From Anaerolineae bacterium (lineage in GTDB: Bacteria > Chloroflexota > Anaerolineae > Aggregatilineales > Phototrophicaceae), in NCBI GenBank assembly GCA_022824465.1, contig JAJDZV010000004.1, positions 620,001-684,000 on the forward strand: a DNA stretch of 64,000 nt, read 5' to 3'. The position numbers and the translations under genes were made by a program. The notes beneath the pieces were generated by a model. That model had not been told where the DNA came from and searched no databases. It worked only from the letters and a program-made list of their open reading frames with translations. This document shows, piece by piece, positions 44,800-52,742 of the stretch; positions within the stretch are counted from its first letter, which is position 1, and each line of letters begins with the position of its first letter.

Positions 44800-45348
44800 C
44801 TAAGCCTGCCGGGTTACAATGCGATGCATCGTCAGTTGTCGGTTCTTGAATGGCAAGCTGACCGCTTCGCGCGTGACGCTGACCAGTTGCATATCGCCAA
44901 GATCACCTTCGGTGGTGAAGTGCCGCTGCAAGCTCATGCCGAGCGGCATCGACAGCAGAATCGCCACCATCATGAAGAGCATCATAGTGGGAAAGCGTTC
45001 CCAGGCGCTGCGCCAGCGGCGACCGCTGAAGCCAAGGAAGGCCAGCGCCGTCGCCAGGAAACCGCTGGTCACCAGGTTGGTACCGCAATTGGGATGCAGC
45101 GCCAGTTGACGCTCGCCGGCTTGCATACGCTGGAGCGCTTCCCGCACGGCGCTCTCGACTTGCTCGGTCGGCGCCTCGCCCAAGAGGACGAATCCGGCTT
45201 CGCTGCTGCGCCCGGAGAGCTGGTAGCGCTGCCGATTCAGGATGTGGATAGTCGCGTGTTCCAAGGCGTGGTTGCGCCGCACCCTGAGGATGATCGGCTG
45301 CTGCAGCGCCGGCGCGCAATAACCCGCCAAAGTTGCAATCGGAGACAT
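44800..45348 (-). CDS. DUF6391 family membrane protein
   Basis: A 182-residue protein with the family pattern RRNHALEHATIHILNRQR, GRSSEAGFVLLGEA, a VREALQRMQAGERQLALHPN run and the NCGTNLVTSG motif, followed by two hydrophobic helices (LATALAFLGFSG and MMLFMMVAILLSMPLG). The conserved His, Glu, Asn and Cys residues near the N-terminus suggest a metal or active site, but no activity has been assigned to the family. Its gene sits 6 bases ahead of holA. A strong promoter for the next gene on the opposite strand lies in the 112-base gap upstream. Confidence 0.8.
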   Translation of the reverse strand: MSPIATLAGYCAPALQQPIILRVRRNHALEHATIHILNRQRYQLSGRSSEAGFVLLGEAPTEQVESAVREALQRMQAGERQLALHPNCGTNLVTSGFLATALAFLGFSGRRWRSAWERFPTMMLFMMVAILLSMPLGMSLQRHFTTEGDLGDMQLVSVTREAVSLPFKNRQLTMHRIVTRQA

Positions 45349-45445
45349 GGTTTGCCCTTGAGCCGAATGTATCGCGCCCCATAACTTAGCACAAAGCGGG
45401 TCGGCTTGCGAGCATAACCTGGCTGTCAGACGGCGTCCGAGCCTG

Positions 45446-45454
45446 TGCTATAAT
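45446..45454 (+). promoter_or_regulatory. Extended -10 promoter giving a probable leaderless mRNA
   Basis: TGCTATAAT is a consensus extended -10 (TATAAT at 45449-45454) and no -35 is needed. Only six bases separate it from the ATG at 45461, so transcription would start at or within a base or two of the start codon. No ribosome site can fit. Confidence 0.65.
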
Positions 45455-45460
45455 GCCGCT

Positions 45461-46039
45461 ATGAGTCGCGCGCCGAATCCCTTGACAAGGCTACGCAGCC
45501 ACCTCAGAGTGGGACCGAAGGCGATTGCGCTGCGCTGGGCAGATACGGCGCATCGTCGCCTTCGTGGCGCGCCGATCTGGGGAATGAGCGCGGTCACGCC
45601 CAACCTCCTGCTTGGGGGGCAGCACTATTACCGAAGGGGCTTTCAGCGCATGCTCGACTTTGGGATCACGGCGATCGTGAATATGCGCAGGCGACATTGC
45701 GACTACGCGCAAGGGATCGCTGGCGATCGCTATCTGCAATTGGCGACCAGCGATAATACGCCACCCGGCGTCGACGACTTGATTCGCGGCGCCGAATTCA
45801 TCGCCGATGAGATCAATCGCGGCGGCAAGGTCTACGTGCATTGCGCCGTCGGTTGCGGACGGGCGCCGACAATGACCGCGGCCTTCTTAATCTCAAACGG
45901 TGACTCGCCAGAGCAGGCGCTTGCTCGCATTCGGGCGGTTCGCCCATTCATCAACCTGACCAAGCGACAGAGAATTGTCCTGGACGACTTCGCCGCGGTG
46001 TGGGCACAGCGCCGCGACGCCGGCCCATGCCAACACTGA
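45461..46039 (+). CDS. Dual-specificity/tyrosine phosphatase-like protein
   Basis: A 192-residue cysteine-phosphatase fold protein. The signature C-x5-R loop is VHCAVGCGRAPTMTAAFL with nucleophile Cys128 and Arg134, preceded by strand-helix elements VTPNLLLGGQ and LDFGITAIVNMR. Such enzymes remove phosphate from proteins, lipids or sugars. No signal peptide is evident, though the N-terminus is basic. The gene appears to be leaderless (see its promoter) and overlaps the YdjC-type deacetylase gene by 13 bases, implying coupled translation. Confidence 0.87.
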   Translation: MSRAPNPLTRLRSHLRVGPKAIALRWADTAHRRLRGAPIWGMSAVTPNLLLGGQHYYRRGFQRMLDFGITAIVNMRRRHCDYAQGIAGDRYLQLATSDNTPPGVDDLIRGAEFIADEINRGGKVYVHCAVGCGRAPTMTAAFLISNGDSPEQALARIRAVRPFINLTKRQRIVLDDFAAVWAQRRDAGPCQH

Positions 46040-46809
46040 CCGTCACCGCCGACGACTGCGGCCTAACCGAGGGCATCAACCAGACGGTATTCGACCTGCA
46101 CCGGCGAGGTTATATCAGCGCCGCCAGCGTCATGACGAACTTCCCGGCGCACCGCCACGCCCTGGCGCTATTCGGCGGCTGCCCGGCACTGGATGTCGGC
46201 ATCCATCTCTCCTTGACCGACGGACATCCGGTGACAGCGCAGGACGATCACCATCCCCATTTGCTGAACGAGGACTTCAGCTTCCGCAGCAATCTCAGCC
46301 TGTATCTGCGCTCGCATTTTTTCGGCGCCGGCGCGGTGCGTTGGATCCGGCAGGAGCTTGAAGCCCAGATGCGCCGTTTCACTGACGCGGGTTTCCAGCC
46401 GCAGCACATCTCCACTCATCATCATTTCCACGCCATCCCGCTGCTGCGCCGCATCGTGCATGAGCTGGCGGAGGATTACGCTGTCGACTGGGTGCGCAGC
46501 CACGACTTTCGCGCGTCGGTCTCGCCGCATAGTTTCTTCTTGCGCCGGCAGCGGAAGCCGTCTCGCGCCAGCTTCGTCATGTCCGACTACGTCAGCGCGA
46601 TTCAAGCGTGCATGTCGTTGCCGGTAGACGATTATTGCGCGCGCATCGCCCGCTTGAGCGGCGCGGTCGAAATCATCGTTCATCCGTCGCCAGCCCGCGA
46701 TCCAGACTTCCCGGCAGACATGCGCTACGGTCCCGCGCAGCGTTATTCCGAGACGCAATATCTCATCCGCGCCGTCGACCGCTTGCGTCAACTGGGCATC
46801 ACCACTTGA
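46027..46809 (+). CDS. ChbG/HpnK (YdjC) family carbohydrate deacetylase
   Basis: A 260-residue polysaccharide-deacetylase-like enzyme. Metal-binding positions are visible as Asp9-Asp10 in TVTADDCGLTEGIN, His60 in DVGIHLSLTDGHP and the cluster STHHHFHAIP (131-137). ChbG removes an acetyl group from chitooligosaccharides and HpnK acts on N-acetylglucosaminyl hopanoids; which applies here is unknown. The ATG at 46027 gives the standard family N-terminus (an in-frame GTG at 46000 is less likely) and overlaps the phosphatase gene. The two together may process a phosphorylated, acetylated sugar. Confidence 0.88.
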   Translation: MPTLTVTADDCGLTEGINQTVFDLHRRGYISAASVMTNFPAHRHALALFGGCPALDVGIHLSLTDGHPVTAQDDHHPHLLNEDFSFRSNLSLYLRSHFFGAGAVRWIRQELEAQMRRFTDAGFQPQHISTHHHFHAIPLLRRIVHELAEDYAVDWVRSHDFRASVSPHSFFLRRQRKPSRASFVMSDYVSAIQACMSLPVDDYCARIARLSGAVEIIVHPSPARDPDFPADMRYGPAQRYSETQYLIRAVDRLRQLGITT

Positions 46810-46897
46810 GCGGGGCATTGCCTTAGCCTACAATGACTGGCGCAACCGGAAATATGCGGCAAGCGCGCCGTAGCGAGACCATTGAGCCAAGCAACTG

Positions 46898-49288
46898 ATG
46901 ATCAGCGAAAAGACGCTCAGCACGCTGGAATTGCATAAGATTTTGCAGGACCTGTCGGCCTATACCACTTTTTGCGCCGGCGAAGAGTTCGCGATCGAGT
47001 TGTACCCGTCGACCGAGTTGGATGAGGTACAGCTTTGGCAGCGAGAAACGGCTGAAGCGGTCGCCTTGCTTGAAGAACGCTCGAATGTCAGCCTGCGCGG
47101 CGCGCGCGATGTACGCGAACCGGTCGTCAAGTCTTTGCGCGGCGTCATCGTCGAGCCCGGCATATTGCTTGATATCCGCTATACGCTGCGGCGCGGCACG
47201 ACACTCAAACGCACGCTGGGACGTATGCAGGCGACCTACCCTTTGCTCGCCGCGCTCGCCAGCGAAATAGAAGACTGCCTTGAACTGCAGAATTCAATTG
47301 AAAAGGCGGTGGACGACAATGCCGAGATCAAAGACACGGCCAGCGCGCGCCTGGCGATCATACGTCGCGGTCTCAAGGTCGCCTTTGATCGACTGCAGAA
47401 CAGGCTCCATCGCATCGTCGCCAACAAGGCGAACCAGGACAAGCTGCAAGAAGCCATCATCACGATGCGCCACGGCCGCTACGTCATCCCGCTCAAAGCC
47501 GAGCACAAGGGCAAGATCAAAGGCATCATGCACGATTCATCGGCATCGGGCGCCACCATCTTCATCGAGCCGCTGGAGACGGTCGAGCTCAACAACAAGT
47601 GGCGCGAACTGCAAGTCGAAGAAGAAAAGGAAATCCGCCGCATCCTGGCGGATCTCACTGAAGAAGTGGCGGGCGAGTGCGAGCGCATCGTGCGCACGGT
47701 GGAGTTGCTGGGTTATCTCGATCTCACTTTTGCCAAGGCGCGCTATGCCCTGGAGCAGAATTGCATTCAGCCCAGGATGGTTGCCATTGCGCCCGACCCG
47801 CCGCACCCCGGCGCAACGATCGAATTGCGCGCCGCGCGGCACCCCTTGCTCAAAGAGAGCGTCGTGCCGCTCGACCTTCACTTTGATGAGGATTGCTGGG
47901 TCCTGGTGGTGACGGGACCCAACACTGGCGGGAAGACTGTCGCCCTGAAAACCGTTGGCTTGATGATCTTGATGGCGCAGTGCGGCTTGCATATCCCGGC
48001 GGACGGGGCCGCGCTTTCGGTATTCCAAGGGGTCTTCGCCGATATTGGCGACGAACAGAGCATTGAGCAATCGCTGTCGACATTCTCGTCGCACATGACC
48101 AACATCATCAATATACTTGCCCAAGCCGACAGCCGCTCGCTGGTGATCCTCGATGAAGTCGGCGCTGGCACTGACCCGACCGAAGGCTCGGCATTGGCGC
48201 GCGCGCTGCTCAACAATTTCAAGAATCGCGGCGTCACGACCATGGTCACCACGCATCATCCCGAGCTGAAAGTTTATGGCGTCGAGACAAGCGGCGTCCG
48301 CAACGCCAGCGTGGAATTCGACCTGGAAACGTTGCAGCCCACCTATCGCCTTATCGTCGGGTTGCCGGGCCGATCCAATGCCCTGGCCATCGCCGAACGC
48401 CTTGGCTTGGATGAGTCCATTGTGTCGGATGCCCGTGGCATGGTCGCCACCGAAGACCTGGCCGCCGATGACCTGCTGGACGAAATCCAGCGCACGCGCG
48501 CCGAAACCCGCTTGCAGCATGAGGAGACGGTTTATCTGCGCGAGCAACTGACGGCGCAGCGCGATGAGCTGCAAGCGCGCCTCGACAACATTGAAGACGA
48601 ACGCCGCGATGTCATCCGCGCGGCCCGCCGCCACGCCGAAGAAGACCTTGCCGACTTCAACAAACAGCTGCGCAAGATGCGCAATGAACTGCGCTCGGCG
48701 GGCATGCCGGCCGAGACGCTCAACGCTCTCAAAGCGGCTGCCGACAAGATGGCCAACTGGACCAGCGCCCCCCTGGACGATGGAGAGGCGCAGGCCTTGG
48801 AAGACTTCGACTGGCGGCCGCGGGTCGGCGATACCGTCTTCCTCGATACGCTGAATGCTGAGGGCGTCATCGTTGAACTGGATGGCAAAGCGGCGCAAGT
48901 GCAAGTTGGCTCGCTGAGGGTGCGCGCCAAGTACGGCGATATGCGCCGGCGCAATCGGAGCGAGCGACGCGCCGCCGAGCGCGGCCACGTCCGCCAATAT
49001 GAAAGGGCTGATATCCCGCCGCCGCAGGCAAAATCGCCGGGCATGGAATTGGATATACGCGGCAAACGAGTTGACGACGCCCTTGAGATTTTGGACCGCT
49101 ACGTCAACGCCGCCTATAACTCGGGGTTGCCATTCGGCAGAATAGTGCATGGAAAAGGCACGGGGCGTCTGCGACAGGCGGTGCGCATGTATCTCAATGA
49201 TCACGTCTTGGTCAGCAAGGTTACGCAGGGTTTGCAGAACGAAGGCGGCGCCGGCGTCACCGTGATTCACATGGCGCCAATTACGTGA
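46898..49288 (+). CDS. mutS2: Endonuclease MutS2 (MutS2/RqcU)
   Basis: A 796-residue MutS-family ATPase without a mismatch-recognition domain. A long core/clamp region is followed by Walker A GPNTGGKT (340-347), the FADIGDEQSIEQSLSTFSSHM segment, Walker B LVILDEVGAGTDPTEGSA, a coiled coil (about 510-620), a KOW-like patch and a C-terminal Smr nuclease domain (about 716-796) with LDIRGKRVDDALE and VHGKGTGRLR. MutS2 suppresses homologous recombination and, in Bacillus, acts on collided ribosomes. The length and domains are complete. A short terminator-like hairpin follows. No linked genes suggest which role dominates. Confidence 0.95.
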   Translation: MISEKTLSTLELHKILQDLSAYTTFCAGEEFAIELYPSTELDEVQLWQRETAEAVALLEERSNVSLRGARDVREPVVKSLRGVIVEPGILLDIRYTLRRGTTLKRTLGRMQATYPLLAALASEIEDCLELQNSIEKAVDDNAEIKDTASARLAIIRRGLKVAFDRLQNRLHRIVANKANQDKLQEAIITMRHGRYVIPLKAEHKGKIKGIMHDSSASGATIFIEPLETVELNNKWRELQVEEEKEIRRILADLTEEVAGECERIVRTVELLGYLDLTFAKARYALEQNCIQPRMVAIAPDPPHPGATIELRAARHPLLKESVVPLDLHFDEDCWVLVVTGPNTGGKTVALKTVGLMILMAQCGLHIPADGAALSVFQGVFADIGDEQSIEQSLSTFSSHMTNIINILAQADSRSLVILDEVGAGTDPTEGSALARALLNNFKNRGVTTMVTTHHPELKVYGVETSGVRNASVEFDLETLQPTYRLIVGLPGRSNALAIAERLGLDESIVSDARGMVATEDLAADDLLDEIQRTRAETRLQHEETVYLREQLTAQRDELQARLDNIEDERRDVIRAARRHAEEDLADFNKQLRKMRNELRSAGMPAETLNALKAAADKMANWTSAPLDDGEAQALEDFDWRPRVGDTVFLDTLNAEGVIVELDGKAAQVQVGSLRVRAKYGDMRRRNRSERRAAERGHVRQYERADIPPPQAKSPGMELDIRGKRVDDALEILDRYVNAAYNSGLPFGRIVHGKGTGRLRQAVRMYLNDHVLVSKVTQGLQNEGGAGVTVIHMAPIT

Positions 49289-49336
49289 GGGCTGAACTGT
49301 GTTTGGGTGTCAGGCTTTTCGAGAAATGCAAGGTAA

Positions 49337-49356
49337 AGCCCCAATCTTGCGGGGCT
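49337..49356. terminator. Hairpin between convergent genes, probable terminator
   Basis: AGCCCC (49337-49342) and GGGGCT (49351-49356) pair around an 8-base loop. On the minus strand it is followed by TTTACCTT, a weak U-tract, so it may end the small minus-strand gene and possibly mutS2. Confidence 0.4.
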
Positions 49357-49390
49357 CTGTACATCCAGTCCTATCGGTGTAGATAACAAG

Positions 49391-49621
49391 TCACTCGAGT
49401 CTTGATTCGATCCTCTCTAACCGGGCGAGTATCTCCTTGTGGGCTTCTGCCGAGGCATTTAGAACTTCCGCGGATTTCTGGTCGACGTAGCTGATGATTC
49501 TACCTTCGGAATCGTTGACCTTATTGTCGACGTATTCCCCTATGTCCTTGGAGTGCTTCTCCAGCCTTTGGCTAATGAATAGCCTTTGCCGATTCTCAAA
49601 GTCTTGCAAGTCCTTGTCCAT
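49391..49621 (-). CDS. Small coiled-coil protein
   Basis: A 76-residue highly charged helical protein (DLQDFENRQRLFISQRLEKH, then VDNKVNDSEGRIISYVDQKS and EILARLERIESRLE). No membrane helix or known domain is present. Heptad spacing of Leu/Ile/Val residues suggests a dimeric coiled coil. It lies in an AT-richer patch and converges with mutS2; the upstream GAGGAG is rather far from the ATG. It resembles the other two small coiled-coil genes of this window only in style. It is plausible as a gene but unproven. Confidence 0.5.
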   Translation of the reverse strand: MDKDLQDFENRQRLFISQRLEKHSKDIGEYVDNKVNDSEGRIISYVDQKSAEVLNASAEAHKEILARLERIESRLE

Positions 49622-50115
49622 ATTGCACCCGGTATTTGCTCCTCAACTGGTACGAAGCTAAGTGATCAAATCTTATCACGAAAGTAAGATATCAGCAACG
49701 CGACGAGCTTTGAAGCCCATTAATCAGCTCTGTTGTGTGTTGAGTTGTATTGGAGCTAGGGGATTTACTGACACAAGTTTCGATCCGAATAGGACAAGGG
49801 CCGCGCTCTCTGGGATGATATTGATCCAGGCGCTGTACATGGTTTTAGTTGGGTGTCTTTTGAGTCGCTTTGGCCTTTTTTGCCAATCATCATAATTCTG
49901 GGCTGAGCCATTTTTAGATTAAATGCGATCTAGTACTGTTTACTGCTCATAAGCTAACACATGTGATGGGGACCCAGCAACCATTCTGCAGTTGTTCAAT
50001 CCTCATTTATTGAGGAAGGGACCGGACGATGGGGTAGAATTGGCGGTAATTGCGCTAGAGTGCAGGACAAGGCGTGTAGGGGCAAGCCTTGGCTCGCCCG
50101 ATTCGAGCAGACGAC
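49622..50115. other. Gene-free, AT-richer region of about 490 bases
   Basis: No convincing gene. A frame of 77 codons on the plus strand (49662-49895) lacks a ribosome site and family likeness. The composition is AT-richer than the flanks. Copy B of the dispersed repeat lies at the right end, directly before the methyltransferase gene. Confidence 0.5.
50075..50099 (+). repeat. Dispersed 25-base palindromic repeat, copy B
   Basis: TGTAGGGGCAAGCCTTGGCT followed by CGCCC. It matches copy A (28017-28041, opposite strand) at 21 of 25 positions. It ends 16 bases before the methyltransferase start codon. Confidence 0.6.
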
Positions 50116-50703
50116 ATGACCGAAGACCGCTACGAAATGTTCACCGAGCGCTACGCCAAGGGCGACATGCCTTGGGACAGCGGCATCACCCCGCCGGAGA
50201 TCTTCGATATCATCGGCGAGTCGCCGCCGGGCACGGCGCTTGATCTGGGCTGCGGCACGGGCACCGTGATGCGCGATCTGCTGCGTCATGGCTGGCAGGC
50301 TGATGGCATTGATTTTGTGCAAGTCGCGGTCGACCTGGCCCGCGCCAAGTTACGCGACTTCGCGCCGGACAGGCATCGACTGGTCTGTGGCGATGTCACG
50401 CGCCTGGCTGATCTCCCGGAGTTGCGCCCGCCTTATGACCTCATTATCGACATTGGCTGTGGGCACAGCATAGACAAGGCGCTCAACGAAGCCTACGCGG
50501 TCGGCATCACGGAACATCTTGGAAGCGGCGGCTGCTTCATGCTCTACGCCAGCCATCCTCGTCCGGAGTCGACAGTTGGTTGGACGCCGCTGCAGGTCGC
50601 GCGGCTCTTCCAGGGCAAGCTCGAGCTGTTTTGGGAACAGCGCAGCTTTGACAAGGGGTTGGACCGGCCGTCTAGCTGGTATCGTTTGCTAAAGCCGGTA
50701 TAA
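50116..50703 (+). CDS. Class I SAM-dependent methyltransferase (TPMT/tellurite-resistance-like)
   Basis: A 195-residue methyltransferase. The N-terminal pattern FTERYAKGDMPWDSGITPPE is typical of the thiopurine/tellurite methyltransferase-like group. Motif I is TALDLGCGTGTVMRDL, followed by DGIDFVQVAVDLARAK, CGDVTRLADL and DLIIDIGCGHSID. Such proteins methylate small molecules, sometimes as detoxification. The ATG at 50116 is chosen because the upstream frame runs through the repeat element; an in-frame TTG lies at 50089. The substrate is unknown. It ends 50 bases before the first of two PMT-like glycosyltransferase genes. Confidence 0.87.
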   Translation: MTEDRYEMFTERYAKGDMPWDSGITPPEIFDIIGESPPGTALDLGCGTGTVMRDLLRHGWQADGIDFVQVAVDLARAKLRDFAPDRHRLVCGDVTRLADLPELRPPYDLIIDIGCGHSIDKALNEAYAVGITEHLGSGGCFMLYASHPRPESTVGWTPLQVARLFQGKLELFWEQRSFDKGLDRPSSWYRLLKPV

Positions 50704-50713
50704 GAAAACAGTC

Positions 50714-50719
50714 TATAAT
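50714..50719 (+). promoter_or_regulatory. Predicted -10 element upstream of the PMT-like pair
   Basis: A perfect TATAAT 34 bases before the TTG start of the first PMT-like gene. No good -35 is found at the expected spacing. Confidence 0.4.
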
Positions 50720-50753
50720 CATTGCGGGAGAGCAAGTTTTTCGAGGACGTAGA

Positions 50754-52742
50754 TTGCCAGCGGATCAAGACGATACTGCCATGCAAGCTCATATTCTCCC
50801 CCGCGAGAAATGGTGGTGGCTGGGGCTGGCGCTGCTGCTGACGCTCGCCGGCTGGCTTTATCTGCGCGGATACAATGTCAGTCTGCCGTTCTTCGCGCAC
50901 ATCGATGAGCCCCATCATCTGCTGGCGGCACAACATGAAATTGACACTGGAACCGCTCGACCTGTGGGACATGAAGCTTACCCGCCCGGCATGAGAATGC
51001 TCAACTATGTGCTGCTCAAACATTTGAAACCCGCCGACGCGCATTACGGCACGATGCTGCCAGCACTTCGACTAATTACGATTACCGCCTGGTTGCTGGC
51101 GGTGCTGGTGATCGCCCTGCTCGGCGCACTCCTGGCGCATCCGCTAACGGGATTGATGGCGGCGGTAATCTGGATCGTGAACCCCTGGGTCGTAGAGCGT
51201 GCGCATTGGGCGCTGCCCGACGCTTACTTGACTCTCTTCACCCTGTTGAGCCTATGGCTGGCTCTGATCGGTAGCCTTAAAAATCAACCCCGTTACAGCA
51301 CAGCGGCCGTCTACAGCATCATGCTTGCCATAGTCTTCAAATACACGGCCTTGATTCTCGCGCCGCTTGCACTCCTTTTGCCGCTAATAAATGTGCGGCG
51401 GAGGCATAAGGCTGCCTGGCAACAGACGCTCGGGAACTGCGTTCGCTTTTCTGTATTCCTCTTTTGGCTCCTTCTTCTTTATCCAACTTTGGAAGCGACG
51501 CAAGTACCGCACTTTCCGGTGACGGAAAACCGCCTGTTTGCGCCTCAACTGGATGTATTGACCGTTCAGAGTCTGCAACCGCTACTGCTGACGTTTCAAC
51601 CGGTATCCAGTTGGATAGTCGTTGGGGCGCTCGGTCTCTTACTGCTGCGCTACCGGAAAAGTGTAAACTGGGTCGCTACAATTTGCCTGTCGGCGGCGCT
51701 CATTGCCTGGTTGCTAGGGATCAGCATGCTAAGGCTAGAACGGAGCGCAGCTGGCGATCCGCTCCGCCAACTCTTTGCCGCTGGAGCGCTACTCTCGTTA
51801 CTGTACGCCCTGGCTGTCACCGCATTGTACTACGCCGGGCTCGAAGCGCTTACCCGCGTCGCCGCGCTTGGGCTATCTCCCCGTCATTCAAGCCAGCTTG
51901 TCGCGGGGCTGGTAGTGCTGGGGCTCGGAGTCAATCTCCAGCCATCGTTCATTGCATCGGACGGCCTTGCGCGGTACTACAGTTTGCACGACCGCCGCAA
52001 TGACTTGAGACTATACATGGATGCCTCGGTTGAGCCGGGCATGTACGTATCGCTTGGGGAGAACCACAAGATATTCGAACGGACCTGGGGCGGATACACC
52101 GGCATTCATGAGTTTCCCAGGTACCGCACAATGGCGCTGCTGACTAGCAAGCCAATAGAGGAATGGCGCAATCTAGGAGTTACCTACGCCATCATGCCCC
52201 ACAAGCTTTTACAAGATGATCCGGAAGTGTATTATCCCGAAGAGACTGTTACGTTAAAAGTCTATCCGGTTGATCCCAACTATGTCGACACCGGCATGGT
52301 CGTCCTGCGCCTGTACCCGATGCAATACATCGCTGACGACCGGCTCGGTCCCATCCGGCTAGTCGGCTACGACCTTAACACGACCCAACTCCAACCCGGC
52401 GACAACATTGTCTTCCGCCATTATTGGCAAGCCAACCAAGCAACCGATACGATCCACCACGTTTACAATCATCTGTTGGACGAAGGCGGCAATATCGTCG
52501 CCCAAGTCGACTACGTGCCGCTTTGGGACGATCGCCGACCCACCACCACTTGGGATGACCCGGATGAAATCATGCTGGGCCGCGAGTTCGTCTTGACCCT
52601 ACCGAAGAATTTGCAACCCGGCGCTTATCAACTCGTCAGCGGCTTATATGACCCGATAACCGGGCAACGCCTGTTCAACGATGATGGAGCGGATCGAGTC
52701 CGCATTGGCAGAATCGAGATTATTAGTGCTAACGATGACTGA
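50754..52742 (+). CDS. PMT/ArnT-like GT-C glycosyltransferase, copy 1
   Basis: A 662-residue membrane protein with about 11 helices in the first 430 residues and a soluble beta-rich C-terminal domain. The first outer loop holds FAHIDEPHHLLAAQ with Asp51-Glu52, the acidic pair typical of family 39/ArnT-type transferases, which use polyprenyl-phosphate sugars outside the cytoplasmic membrane. The C-terminal part contains VGYDLNTTQLQPGDNIVFRH and YQLVSGLYDPITGQRL. The TTG start is supported by GAGGA seven bases upstream; an ATG nine codons later is the alternative. It overlaps the next, paralogous gene by 8 bases. Acceptor and sugar are unknown. Confidence 0.82.
   Translation: MPADQDDTAMQAHILPREKWWWLGLALLLTLAGWLYLRGYNVSLPFFAHIDEPHHLLAAQHEIDTGTARPVGHEAYPPGMRMLNYVLLKHLKPADAHYGTMLPALRLITITAWLLAVLVIALLGALLAHPLTGLMAAVIWIVNPWVVERAHWALPDAYLTLFTLLSLWLALIGSLKNQPRYSTAAVYSIMLAIVFKYTALILAPLALLLPLINVRRRHKAAWQQTLGNCVRFSVFLFWLLLLYPTLEATQVPHFPVTENRLFAPQLDVLTVQSLQPLLLTFQPVSSWIVVGALGLLLLRYRKSVNWVATICLSAALIAWLLGISMLRLERSAAGDPLRQLFAAGALLSLLYALAVTALYYAGLEALTRVAALGLSPRHSSQLVAGLVVLGLGVNLQPSFIASDGLARYYSLHDRRNDLRLYMDASVEPGMYVSLGENHKIFERTWGGYTGIHEFPRYRTMALLTSKPIEEWRNLGVTYAIMPHKLLQDDPEVYYPEETVTLKVYPVDPNYVDTGMVVLRLYPMQYIADDRLGPIRLVGYDLNTTQLQPGDNIVFRHYWQANQATDTIHHVYNHLLDEGGNIVAQVDYVPLWDDRRPTTTWDDPDEIMLGREFVLTLPKNLQPGAYQLVSGLYDPITGQRLFNDDGADRVRIGRIEIISANDD

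Noticed and set aside
49662..49895. A 77-codon plus-strand frame before the methyltransferase gene
   Set aside because: It lacks a ribosome site and any family resemblance; the AT-rich patch leaves short frames by chance.
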